A DNA stretch of 64,000 bases from Synechococcus sp. CBW1002 (GTDB lineage: Bacteria; Cyanobacteriota; Cyanobacteriia; PCC-6307; Cyanobiaceae). Location of the stretch: NCBI RefSeq assembly GCF_015840915.1, contig NZ_CP060398.1, forward strand, positions 3,286,001 to 3,350,000, written 5' to 3'. Positions 1 to 7,469 of the stretch are shown piece by piece. The position numbers and the translations under genes were made by a program. Numbering within the stretch: the first letter of the stretch is position 1; each line of letters starts with the position of its first letter. The notes beneath the pieces were generated by a model that was given only the letters and a program-made list of their open reading frames with translations, did no database searches and was not told the DNA's origin.

Positions 1-1
1 C

Positions 2-760
2 TATGGATCGGCGCCAGGGGCCTACGGCGCCGGTCTGCAGGGCCTGATCGACAGCGGCCACTGGGAGGAGCGCCGCGATCTGGGGGAGGCCTTCCTCAAC
101 TGGAGTCAGTGGCGGTATGACGGGGACGCCGGTCTGGGCAGCTCAGCCGGCTCGACGGCTCTGGCCCCCGGGGCGATTGACGCCCGCATCGATCGCAGCG
201 GTCTGGAGCGGCGGCTGCGCCACGTTGAGGTGGTGTTGCACAACCAGGACAACCGCGAGCACGACCTGCTCGACTCGGATGATTACTACCAGTTCCAGGG
301 AGGCCTCAGCGCCGCCGCTGAAGCGCTCAGTGGCTCAGCTCCGGCCCTGTGGTTCGGCGATCATTCCCGTAGCCAGCGGCCGCGCCTGCATCGGCTGGAA
401 CGGGAATTCGACAAGGTGCTGCGCAGCCGCGTACTCAACCCCCGCTGGATCGATGCCATGCGCGAGCACGGCTACAAGGGAGGATTCGAGATGGCGGCCA
501 GTCTGGATTACCTGTTCGCCTACGACGCCAGCACCGGCCGGGTACCGGACTGGAGCTATGGAGCTCTCTGTGACCGCTGGCTGGGGGATGCAGCCGTGCG
601 CCAGTTCCTGCAGGGCGCCAACCCCTGGGCCCTGCGAGATATGGCCGAACGACTGCTGGAGGCCCACCACCGCGGACTCTGGGAGAGCGCGAACCAGAAC
701 CAGCTGGACCAGCTACGCCAGCTGGTTCTGGACAGTGAGGCCATGATCGAAGCCCGTTAG
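2..760 (+). CDS. cobN: Cobaltochelatase subunit CobN, C-terminal fragment
   Basis: This is the last 252 codons of a reading frame that is open from the left window edge, so the gene is 5'-truncated by the window only. The fragment opens with YGSAPGAYG followed by GLQGLIDSG, a conserved stretch near the C-terminus of CobN/ChlH-type chelatases. It continues with the family's aromatic and acidic blocks (DSDDYYQFQGG, then GYKGGFEMAASLDYLFAYDA). CobN is the large subunit of the ATP-dependent, cobalt-inserting chelatase of aerobic B12 synthesis. Its close relative ChlH inserts Mg in chlorophyll synthesis, and the GGFEMAASLDYLFAYDA ending favours CobN over ChlH. It converges on the next gene with 28 nt between stops. 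Confidence 0.88.
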   Translation, partial: YGSAPGAYGAGLQGLIDSGHWEERRDLGEAFLNWSQWRYDGDAGLGSSAGSTALAPGAIDARIDRSGLERRLRHVEVVLHNQDNREHDLLDSDDYYQFQGGLSAAAEALSGSAPALWFGDHSRSQRPRLHRLEREFDKVLRSRVLNPRWIDAMREHGYKGGFEMAASLDYLFAYDASTGRVPDWSYGALCDRWLGDAAVRQFLQGANPWALRDMAERLLEAHHRGLWESANQNQLDQLRQLVLDSEAMIEAR

Positions 761-788
761 GGCCTGATCAAGCGCCCCAGCCTGCCGC

Positions 789-1319
789 TCAGGCGTTGAG
801 ATCCTTGACCATGGACTTGAACGGATCGATCGATCCGGGCTTGCCCTGCTGACGGGTGATCGCCGGTTGGTCGTTGGCGTCGGTGTCGTTCTGCTTCCTG
901 GCGGCAGCGGCCCCACCCGGGACGTTCACCCCGGTCACGGCCGAGCCCTTGAGCCGCTGCTCCAGCTCAGCGGCGGACATCTGCTTGGCAAAGGTCTTCT
1001 TGACCGGCTTGGGCACACCGCCGGTGAGATTCATCTCAGCGCTGGCGGAAGCCATGCCGGGGAGTCCTTCCGAGGCCCGTTCCAGACGCGCCTCCATCGA
1101 GGCCACCTCCTGCACCATCTCCTTGTTGCCGGGGTTATCAGCCGTACCCGGGAAGGTATGGCGAATCGTGTTGGAGCGCCGCATGAAGTTCACATCCCCC
1201 ATGCTGGTGGAGGCGTCTGGCTCCAGGAAGAACGCTTCGGCTTCCTTCTTGGGTTTGGAGGCCGGCTTCGAGGCCGCCGCAGCGTTACGGGAACCGAGCA
1301 GACGATCGAAGAGGCCCAT
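789..1319 (-). CDS. Conserved hypothetical protein of picocyanobacteria
   Basis: A 176-residue protein starting at an ATG with MGLFDRLLGSR. It has no signal peptide or membrane segment. Residues about 10-25 are an Ala/Lys/Pro-rich linker. They are followed by a more conserved-looking core (MGDVNFMRRSNTIRHTFPGT) and a charged C-terminal half ending SIDPFKSMVKDLNA. I recall similar short proteins in marine Synechococcus and Prochlorococcus but know no function. The gene converges with cobN and lies upstream of no obvious partner. Third-position GC is like its neighbours, so it does not look transferred. Function is unknown. Confidence 0.75.
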   Translation of the reverse strand: MGLFDRLLGSRNAAAASKPASKPKKEAEAFFLEPDASTSMGDVNFMRRSNTIRHTFPGTADNPGNKEMVQEVASMEARLERASEGLPGMASASAEMNLTGGVPKPVKKTFAKQMSAAELEQRLKGSAVTGVNVPGGAAAARKQNDTDANDQPAITRQQGKPGSIDPFKSMVKDLNA

Positions 1320-1347
1320 CGGCGTTGAAGAAAGGCGTCAACTGAGC

Positions 1348-2031
1348 CTAGCGGCCCCGCAGCTCCAACCCATGGGTATCGGTACCACAACTCTGCAAAA
1401 GGCCACGTTCAGCCAGAGCGCCGGCGATTGCTTCGCACACCAGCGGTGTCGGCGCCCAGCAACCCTGCATGGCGTAGTCGTACCAGGCTTCGGCCCCGTC
1501 AAACCCCTGGGCGGCGGCGGCCGTCAGCAGACGCTGGTGGCTCAGGCGATAGCGGGCCGGATGGGCCAGCAAGGCCAGGCCTCCAGCGGCGCGGATGGCC
1601 GCCACCACGGCCTCGGAGCGAAGCGCCGGTCCCACCACCGCCTCGCCGCGCAGGTAGATCGCCAGGGCGGGATGGTCAGGGTTGAAGCCCAGGGCCAGCA
1701 CATGCACCAGACAACCCTCCAGCAGGCAGCTGATTTCGACACCACTCCAGAGGGTGGGAACGGTCACCCCTTCAGACGCCAGTTCATTCAGGGCCGCCTG
1801 CACCTGCGGACAGGCCGCCATGGAGTGGTGATCCGTCACCGCGAAATGTTCCAGACCGATCGCAGCGGCCTGGCGGGCCAGCTCGCGGGGATGCAGGCTG
1901 CCGTCGCTGCAGGTGGTGTGGCAATGGAAATTGAGCCGACCCGGGCAGCTGTCTGCCGAGACTGTTCGGAGCACCCTGGCCAGAGGGTGGTTGGCCGCCT
2001 CGCCACGCAGCTGGGGGAACGACGTCACCAT
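1348..2031 (-). CDS. PHP-domain metal-dependent phosphoesterase
   Basis: This 227-residue protein has the PHP-domain metal motifs: FHCHTTCSDGS (H36, H38, D43), then AVTDHHS (D67, H68, H69), and a C-terminal CGTDTHG in which the Asp and His complete the set. PHP proteins hydrolyse phosphoesters such as 3',5'-nucleoside bisphosphates or histidinol phosphate with a trinuclear metal site. The short single-domain form fits the stand-alone YciV/RnaAM-like group, but the substrate cannot be read from the sequence. The ATG at 2031 begins about 35 residues before the first motif. The stop lies 28 nt from the upstream hypothetical, and both genes are transcribed leftward, as is hemJ behind it. Confidence 0.85.
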   Translation of the reverse strand: MVTSFPQLRGEAANHPLARVLRTVSADSCPGRLNFHCHTTCSDGSLHPRELARQAAAIGLEHFAVTDHHSMAACPQVQAALNELASEGVTVPTLWSGVEISCLLEGCLVHVLALGFNPDHPALAIYLRGEAVVGPALRSEAVVAAIRAAGGLALLAHPARYRLSHQRLLTAAAAQGFDGAEAWYDYAMQGCWAPTPLVCEAIAGALAERGLLQSCGTDTHGLELRGR

Positions 2032-2103
2032 CAGCAGCGGGGCCGCGATCTCGACGCGGCAGGAAGAACGCGGGGTTCGAGGCCAGGCTGGCAGCGCATA
2101 CCG

Positions 2104-2703
2104 TCAGCCCACCAGCGAGTCGGCCGCCGCCAGCCGTTCGGCCCGCAGACGACGCCAGCGGGCATAGAACTGAATCGAGGCGGCCATGAACACCACCAGG
2201 GCCACGATGAACCAGGTGGCGGCGCCGGTAGGGAACTGGTTCTTGAACACCACCAGCATCACCACCACCACCAGCAGAAGGGTGGGCAGCTCATTGAGGG
2301 CCCGCAGCTGCTTCGGGCTCCAGCCGCAGTTGCCCTGCTGCAACTGGCCCATCAGCCGATAACAGAAGGCGTGGTACGCGAGCAGCGCCGCCACAAAGGC
2401 GAGCTTGGCGTGCATCCAACCCTGGTGCAGCCAGGCGGGATTCACGCTGAGCAGGCCGGCTGCGCAGACCACCGCCACCACCATGCCGGGGGTGGTGATG
2501 ATGTTGGCCAGACGCCGCTCCATCAAGGCGTATTGCTGCTGGAAGGCAGAGCGCAGGCTGGGTTCGAGCTCCTCAGCCTCGCGGTGGTAGATGAACAGTC
2601 GCACCAGGTAAAAGAGCCCGGCGAACCACACCACCACCCCCACGATGTGGAGGGTCTTGAACCACAGATAGGCCTCGGGCGGCCAGGCGAAGGCCAGGGG
2701 CAT
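2104..2703 (-). CDS. hemJ: Protoporphyrinogen IX oxidase HemJ
   Basis: HemJ oxidises protoporphyrinogen IX to protoporphyrin IX, the last step before the heme/chlorophyll branch, and replaces HemY/HemG in most cyanobacteria. The 199-residue protein has the usual length and topology. A first membrane helix contains FKTLHIVGVVVWFAGLFYL with the conserved His19. Then come the GWMHAKLAFVAALLAYH region with the conserved His/Lys pair, two further hydrophobic segments (LPTLLLVVVVMLVVF and WFIVALVVFMAA) and a basic C-terminus. It should be an integral membrane protein. The gene is leftward and separated by 72 nt from the PHP gene it precedes. The ATG start is unambiguous. Confidence 0.9.
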   Translation of the reverse strand: MPLAFAWPPEAYLWFKTLHIVGVVVWFAGLFYLVRLFIYHREAEELEPSLRSAFQQQYALMERRLANIITTPGMVVAVVCAAGLLSVNPAWLHQGWMHAKLAFVAALLAYHAFCYRLMGQLQQGNCGWSPKQLRALNELPTLLLVVVVMLVVFKNQFPTGAATWFIVALVVFMAASIQFYARWRRLRAERLAAADSLVG

Positions 2704-2990
2704 GCGGCAGGGCGGTCGGGTCGATACAGGCTAGGGCCGGGGGTTCGGGATGTTCGGATGGGGTGCCGGTTGCCGGCAAGGCAGGAAGCGGCGCCCTGGC
2801 AACCCGGCATTGTCGAGGCGGCATTGGCACGAACCCTTGCTTCTTGCTGGGGTTTCAGATCGAGGCCTGCGCCCTGGACCTGATGTCGTCAGTCCCAGCC
2901 CTGCGTACCCAGGGATGGACAGCGGAGGAGTGTCTCTGCCCATGGAGGCGTCAGCTTCGATAGGGCATCGGTGCTTCCTCGCTGATTTCG

Positions 2991-3004
2991 TCCCATGCAT
3001 GGGA
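2991..3004. repeat. Perfect 14-bp palindrome, operator-like
   Basis: The sequence TCCCATGCATGGGA is a perfect inverted repeat. It is flanked by TTCG on the left and CACGAA on the right, which extends the dyad by four more pairs if a two-base CA bulge is allowed. It sits roughly 290 bases upstream of the hemJ start, in a region with no gene. It may be a protein-binding site or simply a self-complementary accident. No matching copy was noticed elsewhere in the window. Confidence 0.45.
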
Positions 3005-3089
3005 CACGAACAGGATGCCACCGTCTCGATGATGCGTCCTGATGATGCTGTTTGGCTGCGGGGCCAGAGGGGTTCTGGAACGATCAGAT

Positions 3090-3195
3090 GCCTGTCTTCA
3101 GACTGCAGCAGGAGCCTGTCTTCAGGCTGAAGAAGAAGAAGAACACGGGTCCGAAGGCACTGACTCAATGGCTTTCCATCTGAATGGCTTTCCAT
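3090..3195. repeat. Two pairs of short direct repeats
   Basis: GCCTGTCTTCAG occurs at 3090-3101 and again at 3114-3125, a 24-base period. Just beyond, AATGGCTTTCCAT occurs at 3167-3179 and 3183-3195, a 16-base period. Both pairs lie in non-coding DNA downstream of the GRRM operon's last gene. They look like local slippage duplications or an iterated binding site. The sequence does not decide between these. Confidence 0.5.
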
Positions 3196-3242
3196 GGTCT
3201 GGCTTCGCGCATTCCCGATATGGAGCGACCCACAGCGGCTGG

Positions 3243-3923
3243 TCAAACCAGAGACAGGGGAACCCAATCGAGGGGATGGGGCACCTGCATCTCGCGCCCT
3301 GCTCCCGGCGGCGTGGTCAGCGCCAAGTCATAGGACACCGAATACCGGCTGCTGCGACCTTCATAGGGGGTGACGCGATGGCGCAGATCGGAAGGGAAGA
3401 TCAGCAACCGATGGGTCTGCGCAGCAAACACTCCCCCACTGACGGCAGCCGCCGCATAGGGCAGCGTCATGCTGTGGCTGAAATAGGTCTCCGGAGCCTG
3501 GAATTCCAGTTGTCCGGTGGGATTGTCGGGCTCCATTCGGACGTAGAACACGGCACTGAGCTGGGCATTGGGATGGGTGTGGGCATCCAGTTCACCTCCC
3601 TGGGACGGACAGATCACCGACCAGGCCTTCTGGATGTGCAGCTCCAGTCCGTGATCGGGGCCAATCAGTTTCTCCAGAAACAGGCCGGCATAGTGGGCCA
3701 GCTGGCGGTTGAGCCACTGGAATTCGCCCAGGCGGTGCAGTTGATCCATCCCGAGCTCCGCCAGCACATCACCGGTGAGATTGTTGCGGCTGGAGAATCG
3801 TTCGTGCTGATACACGGTCCGGTCCAACTGGGCAAGGAAAGCCTCCATGGCCGCTGCGGTGGCAGCATCCGGCTGGAGATCCTCCTGCAGGACAGGGGTA
3901 GGAAAGAGCCAGTGCAGGGGCAT
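3243..3923 (-). CDS. Putative 2OG-Fe(II) oxygenase in the GRRM operon
   Basis: This 226-residue protein resembles the TIGR02466 putative 2OG-Fe(II) oxygenase family. It opens with the typical PLHWLFPTPV strand. The metal-binding segment reads GGELDAHTHPNAQLSAVFYV (H115, H117). The distal ligand is in FPSDLRHRV (H182), followed by the 2-oxoglutarate-contacting Arg in SSRYSVSYDL (R193). I chose the ATG at 3923 because the motif begins there and an upstream extension would overlap grrM. The start lies 7 nt after the grrM stop, so it is very probably co-transcribed and may be translationally coupled. Its position suggests it hydroxylates the GrrA precursor or its cyclophane product, but that is inference. 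A DNA- or metabolite-directed oxygenase remains possible. Confidence 0.78.
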   Translation of the reverse strand: MPLHWLFPTPVLQEDLQPDAATAAAMEAFLAQLDRTVYQHERFSSRNNLTGDVLAELGMDQLHRLGEFQWLNRQLAHYAGLFLEKLIGPDHGLELHIQKAWSVICPSQGGELDAHTHPNAQLSAVFYVRMEPDNPTGQLEFQAPETYFSHSMTLPYAAAAVSGGVFAAQTHRLLIFPSDLRHRVTPYEGRSSRYSVSYDLALTTPPGAGREMQVPHPLDWVPLSLV

Positions 3924-3930
3924 GGTGCAC

Positions 3931-5127
3931 TCAGGCGCCGCTTGGCTCACCAGGAGAGGGCTGCAGGGGCGGCCCTTGCTCGAAGCGCTCCAGCAGAACC
4001 TGGACCGGAATCTTGGTGCCGAAGCGGCAGGCGTGGGTCTCACTCGCCCGCAGGCTGCCGTGCTCCCAGAACTTGTTGCTGCCGTTCCCACCGCCGCAGA
4101 AGCCGAAAGTCTCACAGCTCTGGTGGCAGTTCGCCACACCTGCCGTCATGTCTCCCCAGAGGCGGTGGAAGCGGTCGGTGGTGGTGGATTCCACCAGGGA
4201 CATCTCTCGCAGATTGCCGAGGTTGAAACTGCCATAGGTGTCGCTGGCCACCGAGAGCAGCTCGGGATCAAAGGTGGAGAAATTCCCAAGGGCATCGACA
4301 CTCAGGATCGAGAAGGGCCGATTGAGTTCGTTCTGCTGCATGCGGCGTTGATCCTGGATCAGCCCGATCACCTGATCAAATTCCCGCAGGATGACGGGAA
4401 AGCCGTCCTGCTCACTCAGATCCCAGAACGTTCGCAGGAAGTGCCGGTATTGCTCTTCCCGTTCCTGCCCCTGCATCGAGGAGCTGGTGTGAATCCCTTC
4501 CTGTTCCTCCACGTTGAACCCCACGGCGCTGATGCCGTTGTCGCGGAAGAAGCGGTAGATCCGCTCCGGTTGCTCCATCGCTTCCGCCGTGATCACGGAG
4601 ATGCAGTGGAAGGGCAGGTCATGGCGATGCAGGGCCTCGATCCCCTTCATTGCCAGGCCATGGGACCCGAGGCCGTTGCGGAAACGGCGGTTGGCGTCAT
4701 GAATGTCCTCGGGGCCATCCACACTGATGCCCACCACGATTCTGTTGCGACGGAAGCACTCACACCAGCCGTCGTTGATCAGGGTGGCGTTGGTCTGAAC
4801 ATGCTGCGTGAAGTCGATCTCCTCCGCCTGCCACTCCAGCAACGACCGGCGGATGATCGCGGTCGCTTCGTCGTACCAGCTGCAGGGCAGAGTGAGCGGC
4901 TCGCCGGCATGCCACACCAGGGCAAGCTCCGGTCCGCAATAGGGGCTCTCCAGAATGCGCTGCATCAGCAGCGGCAGCAGGCTGAGGTCGAAGTCCCGCT
5001 TCTTCTGGCGATCCGGCAGATAGCAGTAGGAGCAGTCGAGGTTGCATAACGAGGTCGACTGCACCACCACCAGGCCGATAGGGCCGAAGCGGCTGAGATC
5101 AGGCCCGGCAGAAGAGGCTCGGCTCAC
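3931..5127 (-). CDS. grrM: Radical SAM/SPASM maturase GrrM
   Basis: This 398-residue protein has the radical SAM cluster motif CNLDCSYC (C28, C32, C35) in the context QSTSLCNLDCSYCYLP. It has HAGEPL and the VGISVDGPEDIHD strand, and ends in a SPASM domain with SCETFGFCGGGNGS, where CGGG is diagnostic, and a last Cys in THACRFG. GrrM enzymes use 5'-deoxyadenosyl radical to crosslink an aromatic side chain to the beta-carbon of Asn two residues on, giving three-residue cyclophanes (triceptides). The SPASM cysteines should carry auxiliary Fe-S clusters. The start is a GTG overlapping the grrA stop by four bases (GTGA), which implies translational coupling. The gene lies between its precursor grrA and a putative oxygenase. 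Confidence 0.93.
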   Translation of the reverse strand: MSRASSAGPDLSRFGPIGLVVVQSTSLCNLDCSYCYLPDRQKKRDFDLSLLPLLMQRILESPYCGPELALVWHAGEPLTLPCSWYDEATAIIRRSLLEWQAEEIDFTQHVQTNATLINDGWCECFRRNRIVVGISVDGPEDIHDANRRFRNGLGSHGLAMKGIEALHRHDLPFHCISVITAEAMEQPERIYRFFRDNGISAVGFNVEEQEGIHTSSSMQGQEREEQYRHFLRTFWDLSEQDGFPVILREFDQVIGLIQDQRRMQQNELNRPFSILSVDALGNFSTFDPELLSVASDTYGSFNLGNLREMSLVESTTTDRFHRLWGDMTAGVANCHQSCETFGFCGGGNGSNKFWEHGSLRASETHACRFGTKIPVQVLLERFEQGPPLQPSPGEPSGA

Positions 5128-5537
5128 CAGTTGATGAACGTACGACCAGACCCATTGCGCCAGGCATCACCGCCCCCGTTGCGCCAGGCGGAGCTGCCCC
5201 CATTCCCCCAGCCGCCGCGGTAGGACCCATTGCTCCAGGTGGGGCGGCTGTTGCTCCACTTGGCGCCGCCCTTGCCATTGCTCCACTTGCCGCTGCCACG
5301 GGTGTTCTTGAAGGCGTGACCACCGCCGTTCCCCCACTTGCTCTTGGCAATCTGCTCGCTCTCGACGGCAGTGGGTCGCAGCAGATTGCTCCAGTCGCCA
5401 TTTCTGACGGTCTCAATGCGGCTGTCGAGACTGTTGGCAGGATCCGGCTGGCCGTAGACAAGCGAGGCTTCGGCGCTCTGGCAGAGAGCGGCACTGCAGG
5501 CCAGCAGAACCTGGAAGGCAATCAGGGAGCGTTTCAT
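5124..5537 (-). CDS. grrA: GrrA-type Gly-rich RiPP precursor
   Basis: A 137-residue precursor peptide. Residues 1-24 are a signal-peptide-like stretch (MKRSLIAFQVLLACSAALC). Residues about 25-65 form a leader with RIETVRNGDWSNLLRP, and 66-137 are a Gly/Ser/Asn/Trp-rich core. The core contains aromatic-x-Asn motifs at W68, F76, W85, W94, W101, W110, W118, W126 and F134. With W49 in the leader this gives ten, spaced seven to nine residues apart in the core. Each Trp/Phe-x-Asn is the substrate pattern for three-residue cyclophane formation by GrrM. The protein ends FINW. Similar precursors belong to the rSAM-associated Gly-rich repeat (GrrA/OscA1) family. The product is presumably exported. Its biological role is unknown. 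Confidence 0.92.
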   Translation of the reverse strand: MKRSLIAFQVLLACSAALCQSAEASLVYGQPDPANSLDSRIETVRNGDWSNLLRPTAVESEQIAKSKWGNGGGHAFKNTRGSGKWSNGKGGAKWSNSRPTWSNGSYRGGWGNGGSSAWRNGGGDAWRNGSGRTFINW

Positions 5538-5596
5538 CAGGACAGAAGGGTGCGGACGGTGATGGCACTCAGAGGGGAGGAATCAGAACGGGAGCA

Positions 5597-6469
5597 TCAC
5601 TCGGCACCCTGTTGGTCCGGCGGCTTCACGGTGGTGGAGATCTCCGCCGTGGAAGTCAGGATCAACGCGTAAAAGTCGCTGATCTGCTCTTCGGAGAGTT
5701 TGATGGCGCTGCCCGGTCCCACCCAGCGATTCACCATCTCACGGGAACCGCTGTCGCCGTCCACATAGGCCTGCATCATCTGGGCGATGGCCAGGTTGCC
5801 GGCGGTCAGCAAGCCAGGATTGTTCTGCGCCACGATGCAACCGATGCCGGTTCGGGCATAGGGGTAGTCGGGCACTAGCTTCTTGTTGCCAGACCCCCTG
5901 TTGGCGGCCAGCCAGAGGCTTGAACCTGCCAGGATGTCCACCGTGTTGTCATTCAAAGCGGCCAGGGCCTCTGCCGGAGTCTTGAATCCCCTGAGCTTGG
6001 CCGCAGGCACCACACTGGCGATCACCTGGGCGGCGGCGGAGTTGTCCACCACCCCCACGGTTCTGCCGCTCAGGGAGTCAGGTGTGCCATCGACACCGGC
6101 GGGTGCCAGCAGGCGGGTGCCACCAATGGCGAAGGGAAGGGTGAAGAGCGCCTGCCGGGTTCGGGGCCAGGTGAAGGCCACGCCGCAGGCAATGTCGGCC
6201 TTGCCGGTGGTGATGGCGTCGAACCCCTGATCGATGCTGGCCACCGGAATGAAGTGAAGGCTTGTGGCCCCCGCCTCGTCTTTCACGGCGCTCAGCACAT
6301 CAACGGCGAGACCCTCATAGCTGTCGCCCCGTTTCTCGATGAACGGCAGAACGGCATCGAAGACCACGGCCCTCAGTTCGCCCGTCGCGGGGCGGGACTG
6401 GGCGGCAGGCGGCATCAGACCGGCCAGCAGCACGAGGGCACCCAGGACGGGGACGAGCCGGGAACGCAT
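5597..6469 (-). CDS. grrP: GrrP, periplasmic substrate-binding-like protein
   Basis: This 290-residue protein resembles family-3 solute-binding proteins. Residues 1-25 are a signal peptide (MRSRLVPVLGALVLLAGLMPP), followed by LRAVVFDAVLPFIEKRGDSYEGLAVDVLSAVKDEAG, typical of amino-acid-binding proteins. The middle has KADIACGVAFTWPRTRQ, and the C-terminal half has VDILAGSSLWLA. No ABC permease or ATPase lies nearby, which fits GrrP, the orphan binding-like protein of GRRM systems. It is the first gene of the leftward operon, 59 nt before grrA. The start at 6469 puts the basic n-region directly before the hydrophobic core; an upstream ATG at 6490 is less likely. It may bind the modified GrrA peptide outside the cytoplasm, which is inferred. 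Confidence 0.85.
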   Translation of the reverse strand: MRSRLVPVLGALVLLAGLMPPAAQSRPATGELRAVVFDAVLPFIEKRGDSYEGLAVDVLSAVKDEAGATSLHFIPVASIDQGFDAITTGKADIACGVAFTWPRTRQALFTLPFAIGGTRLLAPAGVDGTPDSLSGRTVGVVDNSAAAQVIASVVPAAKLRGFKTPAEALAALNDNTVDILAGSSLWLAANRGSGNKKLVPDYPYARTGIGCIVAQNNPGLLTAGNLAIAQMMQAYVDGDSGSREMVNRWVGPGSAIKLSEEQISDFYALILTSTAEISTTVKPPDQQGAE

Positions 6470-6722
6470 CGGAATCCGCTGAACGACCATCCATGGATAT
6501 CCGGTACCGCTGGGGCCAGTCGGCAGGACATACATATTGAAAGGAAGACTGGCTGAGTCAGGCATCATCGGTCCTGGCCAGGGCGGGCATCCTGCGGTGT
6601 TGATCGCACTGGCCACCGCCAGGGGAACGTTGCCCTGGTTCCCGATGCAATGTCAGGGGCGTGCCAGGCCCCATGGGTGCCATCAGTGCCGGTAGCGTCA
6701 GCTGATTCCCCCGGTCCCATGG

Positions 6723-7427
6723 ATGGTGAACGGCTCTGAACGACCTGAGCGCCCGGCGCCCCAGGCCCCGGCAGGGCATCTGCCGGTCCAGCTGATCCAC
6801 CGCTATCTCCGCCTGTTTGCCTTCTACGACCGCGATGGCGACGGACGCCACACCCTGCGCGGCGATTTCGAGCCGGTGGCTGCTCAGCTCGCTCAGCGCT
6901 GGCAGGGTCGGAGGACTCCCTTCCCGAATCTGCTGCAGCTTCTTCTCGACACCTACAGGCACGAAAACGCGCGTCGAGACAGCGACCATGACGGACTGGT
7001 GACTCAGGTGGAGTTCGTGGCCTCCCACGCGCGGGTGTTCGCTGCCTTCCAGGCCGATCCGGATGGTGCACGGCGGTTCATCGCCCGGTCCGCCGGTGGT
7101 TTTTTCGACGTGCTCGACCTCGATGGCTATGGCATGCTCTGCCTCGACGACCTGGCGGCCTTCGCCTCCGCCTACGGCCATCCCACCGGCAGCATCGCCG
7201 CCAACCTCGATGCAATGCTCGCCGGCCTGGGTTTGCCGGCAGGCCTGCTGCCGCGCGAGGCTTTCCTGACGCTGGTGGAACAGTATTGGTTCGATCCCTC
7301 CCCGGAGGCGCCCGGCCGCCACCTCTTTGATGGCGTGGGCCTGTCCGATCCATCCGATGCCCACACCGCAAGCATTGCCCCCCCATCAGTGGATGACAAG
7401 CCTGGACTGGATGGGCCTGAACGCTGA
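6723..7427 (+). CDS. EF-hand calcium-binding protein
   Basis: A 234-residue acidic protein resembling the bacterial calerythrin/sarcoplasmic calcium-binding group. Canonical EF-hand loops are visible in FYDRDGDGRHTLRGDF (about residues 37-52), RRDSDHDGLVTQVEF (about 85-99) and DVLDLDGYGMLCLDDL (about 125-140). A fourth, degenerate loop lies in FDPSPEAPGRHLFDG. There is no signal peptide, so it is likely a cytosolic Ca2+ sensor or buffer. It is transcribed divergently from grrP with about 250 nt between starts, and the IS3-family element lies 46 nt downstream. Whether it works with the GRRM system is unknown. Confidence 0.82.
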   Translation: MVNGSERPERPAPQAPAGHLPVQLIHRYLRLFAFYDRDGDGRHTLRGDFEPVAAQLAQRWQGRRTPFPNLLQLLLDTYRHENARRDSDHDGLVTQVEFVASHARVFAAFQADPDGARRFIARSAGGFFDVLDLDGYGMLCLDDLAAFASAYGHPTGSIAANLDAMLAGLGLPAGLLPREAFLTLVEQYWFDPSPEAPGRHLFDGVGLSDPSDAHTASIAPPSVDDKPGLDGPER

Positions 7428-7469
7428 ACGGATTGGAGGGGTGCACTGTTTGTTTGAGGTGGGTGCCTT

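Larger units (their letters stand above)
2704..3242. other. Non-coding stretch between hemJ and the GRRM operon
   Basis: About 540 bases without a convincing gene. Open frames exist in several phases, but their translations are mixed-composition and match nothing I know. The stretch holds a perfect 14-bp palindrome near 2991-3004, a 12-bp direct repeat at 3090 and 3114, and a 13-bp direct repeat at 3167 and 3183. It must contain the hemJ promoter at its left end and the 3' end of the leftward GRRM operon transcript at its right end. No tRNA or known riboswitch was recognised. Confidence 0.5.

Noticed and set aside
856..2883. Long plus-strand open frame of 675 codons
   Set aside because: It lies antisense to three genes with recognisable families (hypothetical, PHP, HemJ), and its translation has shadow composition with long His/Gln/Arg stretches. 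GC-rich third positions keep the complementary frame open.
3042..4226. Plus-strand frame over the oxygenase and radical SAM genes
   Set aside because: The minus-strand genes carry catalytic motifs (HTH, CxxxCxxC), and the plus-strand translation lacks any.
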